A stretch of DNA of 64,000 nucleotides from DATFQE01 sp963738205 (GTDB taxonomy: Bacteria > Actinomycetota > Thermoleophilia > Gaiellales > Gaiellaceae): the NCBI GenBank assembly GCA_963738205.1, contig CAVTVQ010000006.1:1480895-1544894 (forward strand), in the 5' to 3' direction. The stretch's first letter is position 1. Each line of letters begins with the position of its first letter. Made by a program: the position numbers and the translations under genes. Shown piece by piece: positions 1 through 8,351 of this stretch. The notes below the pieces were generated by a model. The model was not told where the DNA came from and did not search any database. It was given only the letters and a program-made list of their open reading frames with translations.

Positions 1-488
1 TACTCGAGCTTGCCGCCCTTCGAGTCGGCGACCGCCTTGGCGACGTCCATCGTCACGGTGCCGGTCTTCGGGTTCGGCATCTTCCCGCGGGGGCCGAGGA
101 TGCGGCCGAGCCGACCGACGACGCTCATCTGGTCGGGTGTTGCGACCGTGACGTCGAAGTCGTCGAAGCCCTCCTCGATCTGCTTGGCGAGGTCGGCGCT
201 CCCGACGACGTCGGCGCCTGCCTCCTCTGCCTCGCGCGCCTTCTCGCCCTCGGCGAAGACGGCGACGCGCACCTCCTTGCCGGTGCCGTGAGGGAGCATC
301 AGCGTGCCGCGCAGCTGCTGGTCGGCGTGGCGCACGTTGAGGCCGAGGTGGAAGTGCACCTCCATCGTCTCGTCGAACTTCGCGGTCTGGAACTCCTTGA
401 GCATGCGCACGGCCTCGACCGGTGAGTACGTCTGCTCGCGGTCGATCTTCGCGCGCGCGTCCAGATATCTCTTGCCGTGCTTGGCCAT
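1..488 (-). CDS. rplA: 50S ribosomal protein L1, 3' end outside the window
   Basis: Large-subunit protein of the L1 stalk, which contacts 23S rRNA and helps release E-site tRNA; in many bacteria it also represses its own operon. About 162 residues are visible from MAKHGKRYLDARAKID, including the conserved stretch GRLGRILGPRGKMPNPKTGT; the family is about 230 aa, so roughly 70 residues lie beyond position 1. The ATG at 488-486 shares one base with the TGA of rplK (TGATG), so the two genes are translationally coupled. It is the last visible gene of the rpmG-secE-nusG-rplK-rplA series. Identity is certain; only the 3' end is missing. Confidence 0.97.
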   Translation of the reverse strand, partial: MAKHGKRYLDARAKIDREQTYSPVEAVRMLKEFQTAKFDETMEVHFHLGLNVRHADQQLRGTLMLPHGTGKEVRVAVFAEGEKAREAEEAGADVVGSADLAKQIEEGFDDFDVTVATPDQMSVVGRLGRILGPRGKMPNPKTGTVTMDVAKAVADSKGGKLE

Positions 489-913
489 CAGAGATCCGTG
501 TCCACGCCCATCGAGCGGGCGGTTCCCGCCACGACCTTCATCGCCTGCTCGACGTCGCGGGCGTTGAGATCCTCGAGCTTGGTCTCGGCGATCTGGCGCA
601 CCTGGTCGCGCGTCAGGCGTCCCACCTTGTCGCGGTTCGGCTCTGACGAGCCCTTCTCCAGGTTCAGCGCCTCCTTGATCAGGACGGCGGCCGGCGGCGT
701 CTTCGTGATGAAGGTGAACGAGCGGTCCTCGTAGACGGTGATCTCCACCGGCGTGATGCGCCCGTTGGCCTGCTGCGTCTGGGCGTTGAACGCCTTGCAG
801 AACTCCATGATGTTGACCCCGTGCTGACCGAGAGCAGGGCCGACCGGCGGGGCCGGGTTGGCCTGGCCGCCGGGGATCTGGAGCTTGATGAGCGTGAGAA
901 CTTTCTTGGCCAT
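488..913 (-). CDS. rplK: 50S ribosomal protein L11
   Basis: Ribosomal protein of the GTPase-associated centre; it binds the 23S rRNA thiostrepton loop and the L10/L12 stalk base. The 141-aa product begins MAKKVLTLIKLQIPGGQA and contains the proline-rich NPAPPVGPALGQHGVN signature and the N-terminal/C-terminal domain split typical of L11; length equals the family norm. It follows nusG by 3 nt and overlaps rplA by one base. No oddities. Confidence 0.98.
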   Translation of the reverse strand: MAKKVLTLIKLQIPGGQANPAPPVGPALGQHGVNIMEFCKAFNAQTQQANGRITPVEITVYEDRSFTFITKTPPAAVLIKEALNLEKGSSEPNRDKVGRLTRDQVRQIAETKLEDLNARDVEQAMKVVAGTARSMGVDTDL

Positions 914-916
914 CGT

Positions 917-1447
917 CTAGTCGATCTTCTTCACCTGGTCGAAGGCGAGCTCCACTGGAACCTGACGCTCGAAGATGTCCACGAGCACCTTCAGCTTCTG
1001 CTGGTCGGCGTTGACGTCGACGATCTCGCCGTCGAAGTCGGACAGCGGGCCGGAGGTTACCTTGACCGACTCGCCAAGGGAGAACTCCACCTGGGCTCGC
1101 GGGCGCTCGGCCGTGGCCGTGCCCGTGTGCAGCAGCCGGTCGACGTCACCCTGCGACAGCGGCACGGGCTTGCCTGCGGGACCTGCGAAGCCGGTCACGC
1201 CGGGCGTGTTCTTGACCACCGTCCACGAGTCGTCGGTCATGTCCATGTTGACGAGGACATAGCCGGGCAGGATCCGCTTCTCCGCCTGCACCTTCTGGCC
1301 GTCCTTCGTCTCGATCACCTGCTCGGTGGGGACGACGACGCGGCGGAAGGCCTGGGTCTGCCCCATCGAATCGATGCGGTGCTCGAGGTTGGCCTTGACC
1401 TTGTTCTCGTGCCCCGAATACGTGTTGATGACGTACCACTTGAACAT
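917..1447 (-). CDS. nusG: transcription termination/antitermination factor NusG
   Basis: Binds RNA polymerase through its N-terminal NGN domain and connects it to Rho or the ribosome through the C-terminal KOW domain. The 176-aa protein starts MFKWYVINTYSGHENKVK (NGN domain, with the ILPGYVLVNMDMTD core around residues 65-80). The C-terminal KOW region contains GESVKVTSGPLSDFDGEIVD. There is no long acidic N-terminal extension of the sort seen in some actinobacteria. It lies 15 nt downstream of secE in the conserved secE-nusG-rplK-rplA order. Confidence 0.97.
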   Translation of the reverse strand: MFKWYVINTYSGHENKVKANLEHRIDSMGQTQAFRRVVVPTEQVIETKDGQKVQAEKRILPGYVLVNMDMTDDSWTVVKNTPGVTGFAGPAGKPVPLSQGDVDRLLHTGTATAERPRAQVEFSLGESVKVTSGPLSDFDGEIVDVNADQQKLKVLVDIFERQVPVELAFDQVKKID

Positions 1448-1462
1448 CCGGCGACCCTGCTT

Positions 1463-1804
1463 CTACTGGCCCGTGAGGATCTGCTGGACGAGCGGCTTGA
1501 TCGCGAGGTCGGCGAGGTACAGGTACGCCCCGACGATTCCGCAGGCGACGATCACGACGACGGTGCCCTGGAAGACCTGGCGCTGGTTCGGCCACTCGAC
1601 CTTCTTGAGCTCACCCCAGCACTCGCCGACGAAGCGGCGGAAGCCGCCGCCGGGCACGCGCCGGCCGCCGGTCTGCGTCTTCGCGGCCTGCGCCGACGGG
1701 CGGACTGCCTGTTGACGCGAGCGAGCGCGCTGCGAGACGCCTCCCTCTGCGCGCTGTTCCTGCTGGCGGGCCTTGCGGCGCTGGTTTCTGGTCTGGCGGG
1801 CCAT
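1463..1804 (-). CDS. secE: preprotein translocase subunit SecE
   Basis: Small membrane subunit that clamps SecY in the Sec translocon. The 113-aa product has a very basic N-terminal half (Arg/Gln/Lys-rich, residues 1-55), the conserved amphipathic segment GECWGELKKVEWPNQRQ (about 60-77) and one C-terminal membrane helix (about 80-108). The basic N-terminal tail is longer than in E. coli-type minimal homologues but common in actinobacteria. Its ATG directly follows the rpmG stop (TAG-ATG) and nusG starts 15 nt after its own stop. Confidence 0.95.
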   Translation of the reverse strand: MARQTRNQRRKARQQEQRAEGGVSQRARSRQQAVRPSAQAAKTQTGGRRVPGGGFRRFVGECWGELKKVEWPNQRQVFQGTVVVIVACGIVGAYLYLADLAIKPLVQQILTGQ

Positions 1805-1966
1805 CTAGCGGGTCTCTCGGTGCGTCGTGTGTCTCCTGCACCACCGACAGTATTTCCGCGTCTCGAACCGGTCCGGCGTGTTCCGCTTGGACTTGTTCGT
1901 CTGGTAGTTGCGTCGCTTGCACTCCGTGCACGCGAGCGTGATCGCGATTCTGACTCCGGTTGCCAT
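1805..1966 (-). CDS. rpmG: 50S ribosomal protein L33
   Basis: A 53-codon gene that runs from ATG at 1966 to TAG at 1807-1805. The product starts MATGVRIAITLACTECKRRN and carries two CxxC pairs (CTEC and CRWC), so it is the zinc-ribbon form of L33, which is often paired in bacteria with a zinc-free paralogue used under zinc starvation. It also contains the typical NYQTNKSKRNTPDR block. It heads the secE-nusG-rplK-rplA cluster. A TAGACT hexamer at 1981-1976 (minus strand) is a possible -10 box about 10 nt upstream of the ATG; no good -35 is visible at normal spacing. Confidence 0.95.
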   Translation of the reverse strand: MATGVRIAITLACTECKRRNYQTNKSKRNTPDRFETRKYCRWCRRHTTHRETR

Positions 1967-2046
1967 CTGTGTCCCAGTCTACGGGTGGTCGACGGCGCGC
2001 GACCACAACGGTCCGCGCTCGGCCGAGCGGGCATGGTAGCGCAAGC

Positions 2047-3033
2047 TCATTTCTGCTTGGCGGCCTGGAGCACGAGCTTCTCGACGTTCACCCAGCCACG
2101 CACCTTCAGCGTCGGGCCCTGGCCCGGCTCGCCTTCGATCGTGCCGTCGGGCCAGTACTTGCGATCGCGCCGTTTGATCTCTTGCTTGCCTGAACCCTCT
2201 TTGTACACCCCTTTCTCCCACACGCCCTTTGTGCCCTGGCCGCCGTCGATGGTCGTCCAGACCTCGCTGTCGCCGGCCTTGCCCCACGAGTAGAAGAAAC
2301 CCACGTGACCGAACTCGCCGCTCGGCTTGTGGAGGACGACGATGTCCCCCGGCTTCGGGTGGCGATGCTCCTGATCAGGGCCGGGCCACGCGATCCAAGC
2401 CTGGACCGCTGACGCGCGCTGCTCCGCCTCCGAGTTGGCGGCGAACTTGACGGCCCCGTACATCCCGCCGACGAGGTTGCCTTTCTTCGTCATCTGGACC
2501 TTGACGCCGAGCTCCTTGTTGATGACGGCGGCCGCGTCGTCGAAGATCTTCGTCAGCGTCGTGATGCAGCTCGTCCAGCCGACGGTCGCTTTGCGCTCCG
2601 ACTTGACCGTGGCCGGCGTGAGGAACTTGTCGAACGCCTCCGTCCCTTCGATCGCCGGCGCTCCGGCGAACTGCTCGAGCACCTTGAGGATCTCGGCGCG
2701 GAATTTCGAGCCCATGCTCGGCGGGAGCTCCTCGATCGCCGCCTGCGCGGGCGCCGCCTGAGGGGACGCGGCCTCGCCTGCGTAGAGCGGGTCGTCGGCG
2801 ACGTGGGCCCAATAGCCGCCGATTTCGCGCATGACCATCTGGGAGACCGCGCGGTTGCTCAGCGGCGCACCCGCCGCGACCGCCCTCGCCAGCGCGCCAA
2901 ACCGGCCCGGGGCGTCCGCGACACTCGTTCCCGCGGGCACCGGCTGGCGTGGGCTGACGTCCGTCCGCGTCACCGCGTCCGTGCTCGCGGTGGCAGCACG
3001 AACGTCGGCTCCGACCCGACCAGGAGCGCCCAT
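2047..3033 (-). CDS. hypothetical protein with CHAP/NlpC-P60-like C-terminal domain
   Basis: 328 aa, no signal peptide or membrane helix. The N-terminal ~90 residues are Ala/Pro-rich and look disordered. A middle region contains SMGSKFRAEILKVLEQF. The C-terminal half has a lone Cys in TVGWTSCITTLTK (about 175) and then GDIVVLHKPSGEFGHVGFFY with WTTIDGGQG. This order (Cys, then GD-x-VV and GHVGF) is what papain-like CHAP/NlpC-P60 amidases show, so a thiol hydrolase-like fold is plausible, but I do not recognise the family. It lies between tRNA-Met and rpmG on the same strand, 80 nt upstream of rpmG. It may be a toxin-like or self-assembling-system cargo domain; unproven. Confidence 0.7.
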   Translation of the reverse strand: MGAPGRVGADVRAATASTDAVTRTDVSPRQPVPAGTSVADAPGRFGALARAVAAGAPLSNRAVSQMVMREIGGYWAHVADDPLYAGEAASPQAAPAQAAIEELPPSMGSKFRAEILKVLEQFAGAPAIEGTEAFDKFLTPATVKSERKATVGWTSCITTLTKIFDDAAAVINKELGVKVQMTKKGNLVGGMYGAVKFAANSEAEQRASAVQAWIAWPGPDQEHRHPKPGDIVVLHKPSGEFGHVGFFYSWGKAGDSEVWTTIDGGQGTKGVWEKGVYKEGSGKQEIKRRDRKYWPDGTIEGEPGQGPTLKVRGWVNVEKLVLQAAKQK

Positions 3034-3079
3034 ACACCGACCCTAGCCCGGCCACCGGCGGCGGGCAAGAGAGCCTCGA

Positions 3080-3152
3080 TAGCGGCGGGTGGATTCGAAC
3101 CACCGACCTGCGGGTTATGAGTCCGCCGCTCTAACCGCTGAGCTACGCCGCC
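3080..3152 (-). tRNA. tRNA with CAU anticodon, most likely elongator tRNA-Met
   Basis: Cloverleaf on the minus strand. Acceptor 5' GGCGGCG pairs with CGCCGCT (the outer pair is G-U), D arm GCTC/GAGC, anticodon loop CTCATAA (anticodon CAT), T arm GGTGG-TTCGAAT-CCACC and discriminator A. The anticodon stem GCGGA/CCCGC leaves an A31-C39 mismatch next to the loop. CCA is not encoded. CAU could also be tRNA-Ile2 (lysidine-modified); placement next to rpmG favours Met by analogy with other actinobacteria. Confidence 0.93.
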
Positions 3153-3175
3153 CGGCGCGGCGAGTGTACCAACGG

Positions 3176-3484
3176 CTATCCGAGCGCCCGGACGAGCGCC
3201 GTGGACGCGGCGGCGGCGATCACGACGACGAGGATCGGAGCGCGCAGCAGGAGTGCAAGCGCGGCCGCGCCGAGCCCGGCGGCGCGGGCGTCGAGCACCA
3301 GCTGACGGTCGCCGGCGAAGACCTGCGTGACCACCAGCGCGGCCAGGACGGCGGGGCCGAGCAGCTCGACGACGCCGAGCAGCCGAGGCGGCAGGCTGCG
3401 GCCTCCGAGCGCCACGGGCCCGATTCCCTTGAACGCCATGGTCAGCGCGCCGACCACTGCGACGAGGATCCAGACGTCCGTCAA
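3176..3484 (-). CDS. azlD: branched-chain amino acid transport protein, AzlD family
   Basis: Small partner of AzlC in branched-chain amino acid export. The 102-aa product (TTG start at 3484) begins TDVWILVAVVGALTMAFKGI and is almost entirely hydrophobic with about four membrane segments, ending ALVRALG; this matches AzlD in length and pattern. The TTG overlaps the azlC TGA (TTGA), so the pair is translationally coupled. The start was chosen because it is the only in-frame start near the azlC stop. Substrate is inferred from the family, not visible. Confidence 0.82.
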   Translation of the reverse strand: MTDVWILVAVVGALTMAFKGIGPVALGGRSLPPRLLGVVELLGPAVLAALVVTQVFAGDRQLVLDARAAGLGAAALALLLRAPILVVVIAAAASTALVRALG

Positions 3485-4107
3485 CGCCGCCAGCCGATCA
3501 GGCACACGGCCGCGGCGGCCACGATCGGGACGCCGGGAGGCGCCACCGGCACGAGGACGAGCGCGACGGCCGCGCCGCCGAGCGCCGCCGCGACGGCTGT
3601 CCGTGAGCGCAGCTGGGGGATCAGCAGCGCGAGGAAGAGCGCCGGAAAGGCGGCGTCGAGCCCGAGCCGCTCGGGATCGCCGAGCAGGTCGCCGGCGACC
3701 GTGCCGATCGCGGTGCTCAGGACCCAGGCCGGGTACAGAACCAGGCCCGCGCCGAGCAGCAGTCCACGGTCGAAGCGGCCGCCGCCGCGGTTCGCGATCG
3801 CCCACGACTCGTCGACGACGAGCTGCGCCTCGAGGAAGCGGCGCCAGGCCGGACCGTGGAAGAGCGGCGACACGGAGATGCCAATCGGGAGGTAGCGAAT
3901 ATTGAGCAGGACGGCGGCCGCGATCGCGGCCGCCACCGCGCCGCCTTCGTCGAGGATCGAAGCGGCCGCGAACTGCGCCGAGCCTGCAAAGGTCGTGGCC
4001 GACATGAAGATCGGCGCGAGGGTGCCCATCCCGGCCGCCTCGGCAAGCACGCCGTACGAGATGCCGAACGCTGCGACGGCGACGACGAGCGGCGCCACTC
4101 GACGCAT
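3481..4107 (-). CDS. azlC: branched-chain amino acid permease, AzlC family
   Basis: Large subunit of the AzlCD exporter. About 208 aa from ATG 4107 (MRRVAPLVVAVAAFGISYGV). It contains the family hallmark GSAQFAAASIL, then LLNIRYLPIGISVSPLF and a helix with DESWAIAN, and roughly five to six hydrophobic helices. It lies 23 nt downstream of the glycosylase gene and overlaps azlD by four bases. The open frame continues upstream into the glycosylase gene but shows no AzlC similarity there, so the ATG preceded by GAGGGG was preferred. Confidence 0.88.
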   Translation of the reverse strand: MRRVAPLVVAVAAFGISYGVLAEAAGMGTLAPIFMSATTFAGSAQFAAASILDEGGAVAAAIAAAVLLNIRYLPIGISVSPLFHGPAWRRFLEAQLVVDESWAIANRGGGRFDRGLLLGAGLVLYPAWVLSTAIGTVAGDLLGDPERLGLDAAFPALFLALLIPQLRSRTAVAAALGGAAVALVLVPVAPPGVPIVAAAAVCLIGWRR

Positions 4108-4130
4108 CCCCTCGCGGAGCGGCGACTCCT

Positions 4131-5051
4131 CTACGCGACCCAATCCCGCGTCAGGTAGAGCCAGAAGGCGAGGCCCGCGTAGCGCCCGTAGGGCTCGAAG
4201 CGGGCCACGATCTCCTGGTCGGCCACTGCCTCGGCCCTGTTCAGCTTCGCGTACTTCGGGCGCGTCCAGGAGTCGAGGATGAGCCGTGAGTAGCGGCCGA
4301 TCAGCATCATCACGTGAGCGGCGGCGTAGGGCCCGACACCCGGGAGCGCGAGCAGCCGTCGCTCCACCTCTTCGTCGGGAAGCTCTTGGTCCGACGCCGC
4401 AGCGAGCACCTCGAGCTCGACGTCGCCGGTGACGATCGACGTGGCCAGGCTCTTCAGGTAGGCACCGCGGTAGCCGGCACGCGCGACGTCGCGGTACCAC
4501 TCCTCGGGGGCGTCGGCCATGGCGGCTGGCGTCGGGAACGCTCGGCCCCGAGGGCTTTCCGCTGGTGCGCCGGCCGCGGACTCCCCGAGGTGCTCGACGA
4601 GCGCTCCGACCATCCGTTCCGTCGCCGACCACGTGCAGTTGGTCGTGCAGACGGTCTTCACGACCTCCTCGAAGACGGTGGCGCTCTGCACCATCCGGCC
4701 GGCGCCGGCCGCCGCCCACGACAGGTCGGGGTCGGCGGCGGCGAGGGTGTAGAACTCGGACAGGTCCTCGTCCAGCCGCAGGACGTGACGGACCGTCGCC
4801 TCCAGGCGCTCGAGGTCCGCAGCCGATGGTCGGCGTCCGAGGACCTCGACGGCCGCGTGCCCTGTCCGGCCCTCCGAGATCCGGAGCGTTCGGGCCGTGC
4901 GCACGGCCGGCAGCGTGATCTCCATGGTGCGCGCGTCCTCGTCGATCGCCGCCGGCGGGAGCTCGGCGACGCCGTGCGAGACGAGGGTGCGCCAGAGGTC
5001 GACAGGCTCCCCGCCCGCCCCCACCAACGGCAGTTCGAACGTCGCGGTCAC
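4131..5051 (-). CDS. HhH-GPD superfamily DNA glycosylase (AlkA/3-methyladenine type)
   Basis: Base-excision-repair glycosylase of the helix-hairpin-helix-GPD class. About 306 aa from GTG 5051. The HhH element is LLALPGVGPYAAAHVMML (near residues 240-257), followed by RYSRLILDSWTRPKY, whose Asp is the expected catalytic residue. The fold starts at the MVQSATVFEEVVKTVCTTNC segment, as in AlkA-like proteins. No C-terminal Fe-S cysteine set is visible, so it is not EndoIII/MutY. GTG 5051 gives the N-terminus TATFELPLVG; an ATG at 5078 is possible but leaves only 31 nt to the divergent hyuA. Confidence 0.85.
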   Translation of the reverse strand: MTATFELPLVGAGGEPVDLWRTLVSHGVAELPPAAIDEDARTMEITLPAVRTARTLRISEGRTGHAAVEVLGRRPSAADLERLEATVRHVLRLDEDLSEFYTLAAADPDLSWAAAGAGRMVQSATVFEEVVKTVCTTNCTWSATERMVGALVEHLGESAAGAPAESPRGRAFPTPAAMADAPEEWYRDVARAGYRGAYLKSLATSIVTGDVELEVLAAASDQELPDEEVERRLLALPGVGPYAAAHVMMLIGRYSRLILDSWTRPKYAKLNRAEAVADQEIVARFEPYGRYAGLAFWLYLTRDWVA

Positions 5052-5109
5052 GTCTTGACTTCTAACGGCTCGCGCCATCCTCGTAGTCCGCGCTTCGTAG
5101 AGTCGGGCC

Positions 5110-6876
5110 GTGGCGATCCTGGGTGTCGACGTCGGCGGCACGTTCACAGACGCCGTTCTCCTCGAGGACGGGAAGGTGCGGACCGCGAAGGTGCCGACGG
5201 GCGAGCGGCAGGAGGAATCGGTCCTTGCGGCTGCGCGCGGGGTCGGGGCCCGTGGCGTCGAGCGGTTCACACACGGGACGACCGTCGCCACCAACGCGCT
5301 GCTCGAGCGCAAAGGCGCGCGGACGGCGTTCGTCGCGACCGCCGGCTTCGAGCACTTGCTCCACCTGAGGCGGCAGGATCGTGCGCACCTCTACCGGCTA
5401 TGCCTCCAGCATCCGGAGCCGCTCGTGCCGCTCGAGCGCTGTGTGGGCGTGCGCGAGCGTACGGGCCCGGACGGCGTCCTGGAGCCGCTCGAGCTCGACT
5501 CGCTGCCGAGCCTCGACGCGGAAGCGGTGGCGGTGTGCCTGCTCTTCGCCTTCCGCGATCCCGCACACGAGCGAGCGGTCGCGGCGGAGCTGCGCCGGCG
5601 GCTGCCCAGGGCGCACGTCGTCGCGTCCCACGAGGTCGCCCCCGAGTTCCGCGAGTACGAGCGCGCCTCGACCACGGCCGTCGACGCGTATCTCGGCCCG
5701 GCGGTCGCGGGCTATCTCGGTGCTCTGTCAGACGCGTGCGCGCGCGAGGACCTCCCCATCCCGTTGGTGATGCGCTCTTCGGGCGGAGTCGCGACGCTGG
5801 AGGAGGCGGCGGCGCACCCGGCGCTCGCGCTGCTGTCGGGCCCTGCGGCCGGCGTCGTCGGCGCGGCCCGGGCGGCCGCCGCGGCCGGCTTCGAGCGCGC
5901 CATCTCGTTCGACATGGGAGGCACGTCGACGGACGTGTGCCTGATCGACGGCGGCGAAGCGGAACGGTCGGGGGAGCGGGTCCTCGGCGGCTTCCCGGTG
6001 CGCCTGCCCACCGTGGACGTCCACACCGTCGGCGCGGGCGGCGGCTCGATCGCCCGCCGCGACGCAGGCGGCGCCCTGCGCGTCGGGCCGGAGAGCGCAG
6101 GCGCGCGACCCGGTCCCGCCTGCTACGGGCTCGGCGGCACCGAGCCCACGGTGACCGATGCCAACCTGCTGCTCGGGCGCCTACCCGATCGGCTCGCCGG
6201 CGGGCTCGAGCTCGACCGCGAGGCGGCCGCCCGCGCCCTCGGCGACCTCGATCCCGCGGACGTCGTCCGCGTCGTCGACGCCGAGATGCTCCGCGCGCTC
6301 AGGGTGGTCTCGGTCGAACGTGGACGAGACCCTCGCGACTGCGTGCTCGTCGCCTTCGGCGGCGCAGGCCCGCTGCACGCGTGCGCCCTCGCCGAGGAGC
6401 TGGGGATCCGCACCGTGCTCGTCCCCGAGGCGGCCGGCGTCCTCTCGGCGCTCGGGCTGGCCGTCGCGGACGAGCGCCGGGACGCTGTCCGAACCGTGCT
6501 CGCGCCCCTCGAGGAGGCAGGCGAGCTACCCGACGAAGGCGAGGCCGACCTGCGGTATCGGGGCCAGTCCTTCGAGCTGAGCGTCCCGCTCGGTGAGCGC
6601 CTCGCAGAGCGCTTCCACGGCGCCCACGAGGAGCGCTATGGCTACGCCGACCGCGATCGCCCGATCGAGCTCGTCGCGATCCGGACCGCGGACGTCCGGC
6701 CAGGCCCGAAGGTGCGCCTCGCAGCCGCGCCCGCCCTGAACGTGGCCGGCCCGGCCGCGGTCGAACTGGACGGGTCGACGTGCTGGCTCGCTCCCGGGTG
6801 GGTGGGGGTTAGGGATGGGACCCAGGGTGGCGGACTCGTGCTCACGAAAGGTGACGAAAGGGCGCCGAAAGCGTGA
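5110..6876 (+). CDS. hyuA: hydantoinase/oxoprolinase family protein, subunit A
   Basis: ATP-dependent N-methylhydantoinase/5-oxoprolinase A subunit: uses ATP to open a five-membered cyclic amide together with HyuB. 588 aa from GTG 5110. The N-terminal nucleotide-binding motif is ILGVDVGGTFTDAVL (ASKHA fold); then HGTTVATNALLER, STTAVDAYLGP, the second phosphate motif ISFDMGGTSTDVCLI and VGAGGGSIA. It is shorter than the usual 650-700 aa but keeps the C-terminal GPAAVE..PGW segment, so it appears compact rather than truncated. hyuB overlaps by four bases (GTGA). The exact substrate cannot be read. Confidence 0.92.
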   Translation: MAILGVDVGGTFTDAVLLEDGKVRTAKVPTGERQEESVLAAARGVGARGVERFTHGTTVATNALLERKGARTAFVATAGFEHLLHLRRQDRAHLYRLCLQHPEPLVPLERCVGVRERTGPDGVLEPLELDSLPSLDAEAVAVCLLFAFRDPAHERAVAAELRRRLPRAHVVASHEVAPEFREYERASTTAVDAYLGPAVAGYLGALSDACAREDLPIPLVMRSSGGVATLEEAAAHPALALLSGPAAGVVGAARAAAAAGFERAISFDMGGTSTDVCLIDGGEAERSGERVLGGFPVRLPTVDVHTVGAGGGSIARRDAGGALRVGPESAGARPGPACYGLGGTEPTVTDANLLLGRLPDRLAGGLELDREAAARALGDLDPADVVRVVDAEMLRALRVVSVERGRDPRDCVLVAFGGAGPLHACALAEELGIRTVLVPEAAGVLSALGLAVADERRDAVRTVLAPLEEAGELPDEGEADLRYRGQSFELSVPLGERLAERFHGAHEERYGYADRDRPIELVAIRTADVRPGPKVRLAAAPALNVAGPAAVELDGSTCWLAPGWVGVRDGTQGGGLVLTKGDERAPKA

Positions 6877-8351
6877 ACGTCGAACTGCAGGTGATCGGGT
6901 CGGCGCTGCGCGCCGTGTGCGAGGAGATGGGGGCGGCGCTGATCCGCTCGGCGTTCTCGGCCAACATCAAGGAGCGGCGCGACTGCTCGACGGCGCTGTT
7001 CGACGCACGCGGACGGATGATCGCTCAGGCCGAGCACATCCCCGTGCACCTCGGCGCGATGCCGGACGCGGTCGCCGCCGTCGCCGCGTGTCACCCGGGG
7101 CCGGACGACACCTTCGTGCTCAACGACCCCTTCGCGGGCGGCACGCACCTACCCGACATCACGCTCGTCTCGCGCACGGCGTTCGGCTTCGCGGTCACGC
7201 GCGCCCACCACGCCGACGTCGGCGGCGCCGAGCCCGGCAGCATGCCTGCGGCCTCACGGACGCTCGCGGACGAAGGCGTCGTGATCTCCCCGACGAGGCT
7301 CGACCCGGCGAAGCTCGAGCGGCTCGTCGCGCAGATGCGCAACCCAGACGAGCGGCGCGGCGACCTACGGGCACAGCTCGCCGCGCAAGCCGTCGCCCGC
7401 AGGCGGATCGACCAGCTAAGCGAGCGCTACGGGCCGGATCGCGTCCGCGCCGCCATGGACGAGCTCTACGCCTACTCGGAGCGGCTTGTGCGCGCCACCG
7501 TCGCCGAGCTGCCCGACGGGCGCTTCCAGGCCGAGGACGTGCTCGAGACGGGCGAGGGAGCCCTGCAGATCCGCGCTGCCGTCACCGTCGCCGGTGCGGA
7601 GATCGACATCGACTTCGCCGGCACCGCGCCGCAGCACGAGGGCAACCTCAACTGCCCGCTCGCGGTCACGCGCTCGGCGTGCTTCTTCGTCGTGCGCTGC
7701 CTGGCCGGCCCGGACCTGCCGGCCTCCGGCGGGGCGTTCGCTCCCGTGGCCGTGCGCGCTCCGGAAGGCTCGCTCGTGAACGCGCGACCACCCGCTGCGG
7801 TGGCGGCAGGGAACGTGGAGACGTCCTCGCGCATCGTCGACGTCGTCTTCGGGGCCTTCGCCCAGGCGGTCGCGGTACCCGCGCAAGGACAGGGAACGAT
7901 GAACAACCTCACGTTCGGCAACGACCGCTTCACCTACTACGAGACGATCGGCGGCGGTCAGGGCGCTTGCCCCGACGCGGACGGTCCGTCCGGCGTCCAC
8001 GTGGCGATGTCGAACACGCTTTCGACACCGGCGGAGGCGCTCGAGCTCGGCTATCCCCTTCGGGTGGAGCGGCACGAGCTTCGCCTCGGCTCGGGCGGCG
8101 GCGGCCGCTTCCGCGGCGGCGACGGCGTCGTCCGCGAGCTGCGCGTGCTCGAGCCCTGCCGGCTTTCGCTGCTGACCGAACGCCGCGCCCACGCGCCACG
8201 AGGCGCTGCCGGGGGTGACCCGGGCGCGGCAGGGCGCAACCTCGTCAACGGGCGAGAGGTGCCGGCGAAGGCGACGCTCGACCTCCAGGCGGGCGACGTC
8301 ATCAGGATCGAGACGCCCGGCGGCGGCGGCTTTGGCGCTAGCGAGGCGTGA
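6873..8351 (+). CDS. hyuB: hydantoinase B/oxoprolinase family protein
   Basis: B subunit that acts with HyuA in ATP-dependent cyclic amide hydrolysis. 492 aa from GTG 6873. Recognisable blocks: LRAVCEEMGAALIRSAFSAN, ARGRMIAQAEHIPVHLGAMP, LNDPFAGGTHLPDITL, TRAHHADVGGAEPGSMP, and the glycine-rich C-terminal GSGGGGRFRGGDGVVRE ending ETPGGGGFG. Length is near the low end of the family. Its last 14 nt overlap the convergent MFS gene. The linked MFS gene could carry substrate, but it is on the other strand. Confidence 0.93.
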   Translation: MNVELQVIGSALRAVCEEMGAALIRSAFSANIKERRDCSTALFDARGRMIAQAEHIPVHLGAMPDAVAAVAACHPGPDDTFVLNDPFAGGTHLPDITLVSRTAFGFAVTRAHHADVGGAEPGSMPAASRTLADEGVVISPTRLDPAKLERLVAQMRNPDERRGDLRAQLAAQAVARRRIDQLSERYGPDRVRAAMDELYAYSERLVRATVAELPDGRFQAEDVLETGEGALQIRAAVTVAGAEIDIDFAGTAPQHEGNLNCPLAVTRSACFFVVRCLAGPDLPASGGAFAPVAVRAPEGSLVNARPPAAVAAGNVETSSRIVDVVFGAFAQAVAVPAQGQGTMNNLTFGNDRFTYYETIGGGQGACPDADGPSGVHVAMSNTLSTPAEALELGYPLRVERHELRLGSGGGGRFRGGDGVVRELRVLEPCRLSLLTERRAHAPRGAAGGDPGAAGRNLVNGREVPAKATLDLQAGDVIRIETPGGGGFGASEA

